Shown in pieces: positions 6,790 to 6,866 of a stretch of 6,866 nucleotides of DNA. Under the pieces are notes generated by a model. The model was not told where the DNA came from. It saw only the letters and a list, made by a program, of their open reading frames with translations, and did not search any database. This DNA is from Paramuribaculum sp. GTDB lineage: Bacteria > Bacteroidota > Bacteroidia > Bacteroidales > Muribaculaceae. The DNA lies in NCBI GenBank assembly GCA_029058455.1, contig JAIDXU010000079.1:1-6866 (forward strand), read 5' to 3'. Each line of letters starts with the position of its first letter. The first letter of the stretch is position 1. The position numbers and the translations under genes are program-made.

Positions 6790-6806
6790 ATTTTTGTAAA
6801 TCTTAT

Positions 6807-6822
6807 CGGTAGCTCTCTACCG
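6807..6822 (-). other. Perfect hairpin in the tRNA-Gln leader
   Basis: CGGTAG (6807-6812) and CTACCG (6817-6822) form a perfect 6-bp stem with a 4-base loop, between the candidate promoter and the tRNA 5' end, 17 bases before mature position 1. It lies in the part of the precursor removed by RNase P. It could be an unlabelled processing or stability stem. No T-run follows on the minus strand. Confidence 0.4.
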
Positions 6823-6839
6823 CGTTTGTTTTACGAGTG

Positions 6840-6847
6840 CAAAGGTA
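6840..6847 (-). promoter_or_regulatory. -7 promoter element for tRNA-Gln
   Basis: The minus strand reads TACCTTTG, an exact match to TAnnTTTG and identical to the -7 box of the DUF177 promoter. The matching -33 TTTG at 19-base spacing would fall just past the right edge of the window, so only half of the promoter can be seen. The element lies about 50 bases before the tRNA. Confidence 0.6.
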
Positions 6848-6866
6848 CGTGTATTTTTTGAATTGA

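Overview
The window looks like a Bacteroidales chromosome fragment, most plausibly Muribaculaceae (S24-7) or a close relative. Three things support this. The promoter-like elements follow the Bacteroidetes pattern TTTG-N19-TAnnTTTG. No Shine-Dalgarno sequences precede the starts. The gene order (DUF177 protein, rpmF, fabH, era, der, dut, TPR protein) is one I recall from Bacteroidales. The family-level placement is inference from protein flavour and base composition. All genes lie on the minus strand, so transcription runs from the right edge to the left.

Layout, in transcription order. At the right edge a -7 promoter element and a short leader hairpin precede tRNA-Gln(CUG) (6719-6789), which ends in a strong intrinsic terminator (6680-6712). 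A consensus promoter (6587-6617) then drives a DUF177/YceD-family protein and ribosomal protein L32 (rpmF). A 394-base gap without a gene follows. It holds a compact block of consecutive hairpins (5491-5654) whose nature I cannot assign. Next come fabH, a perfect 11-bp stem terminator (4293-4324), and the GTPase era. Der has its own candidate promoter and 5' hairpin in the era-der gap, and is followed two bases later by dut. A secreted or lipid-anchored TPR protein follows and runs off the left edge.

Functionally this is a growth and housekeeping cluster: 23S rRNA and 50S assembly (DUF177, L32, Der), 30S maturation (Era), initiation of fatty-acid synthesis (FabH), nucleotide-pool hygiene (dUTPase) and a glutamine tRNA. 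Two ribosome-assembly GTPases side by side, with L32 and a lipid-synthesis enzyme upstream, fits coupling of ribosome production to membrane growth.

The first 22 bases are very probably not genomic. They match the Illumina Nextera transposase adapter (index-2 side), so the left edge is an assembly end and the TPR gene is artificially cut. I see no CRISPR array, insertion sequence, toxin-antitoxin or defence system. The only unexplained element is the structured rpmF-fabH spacer.
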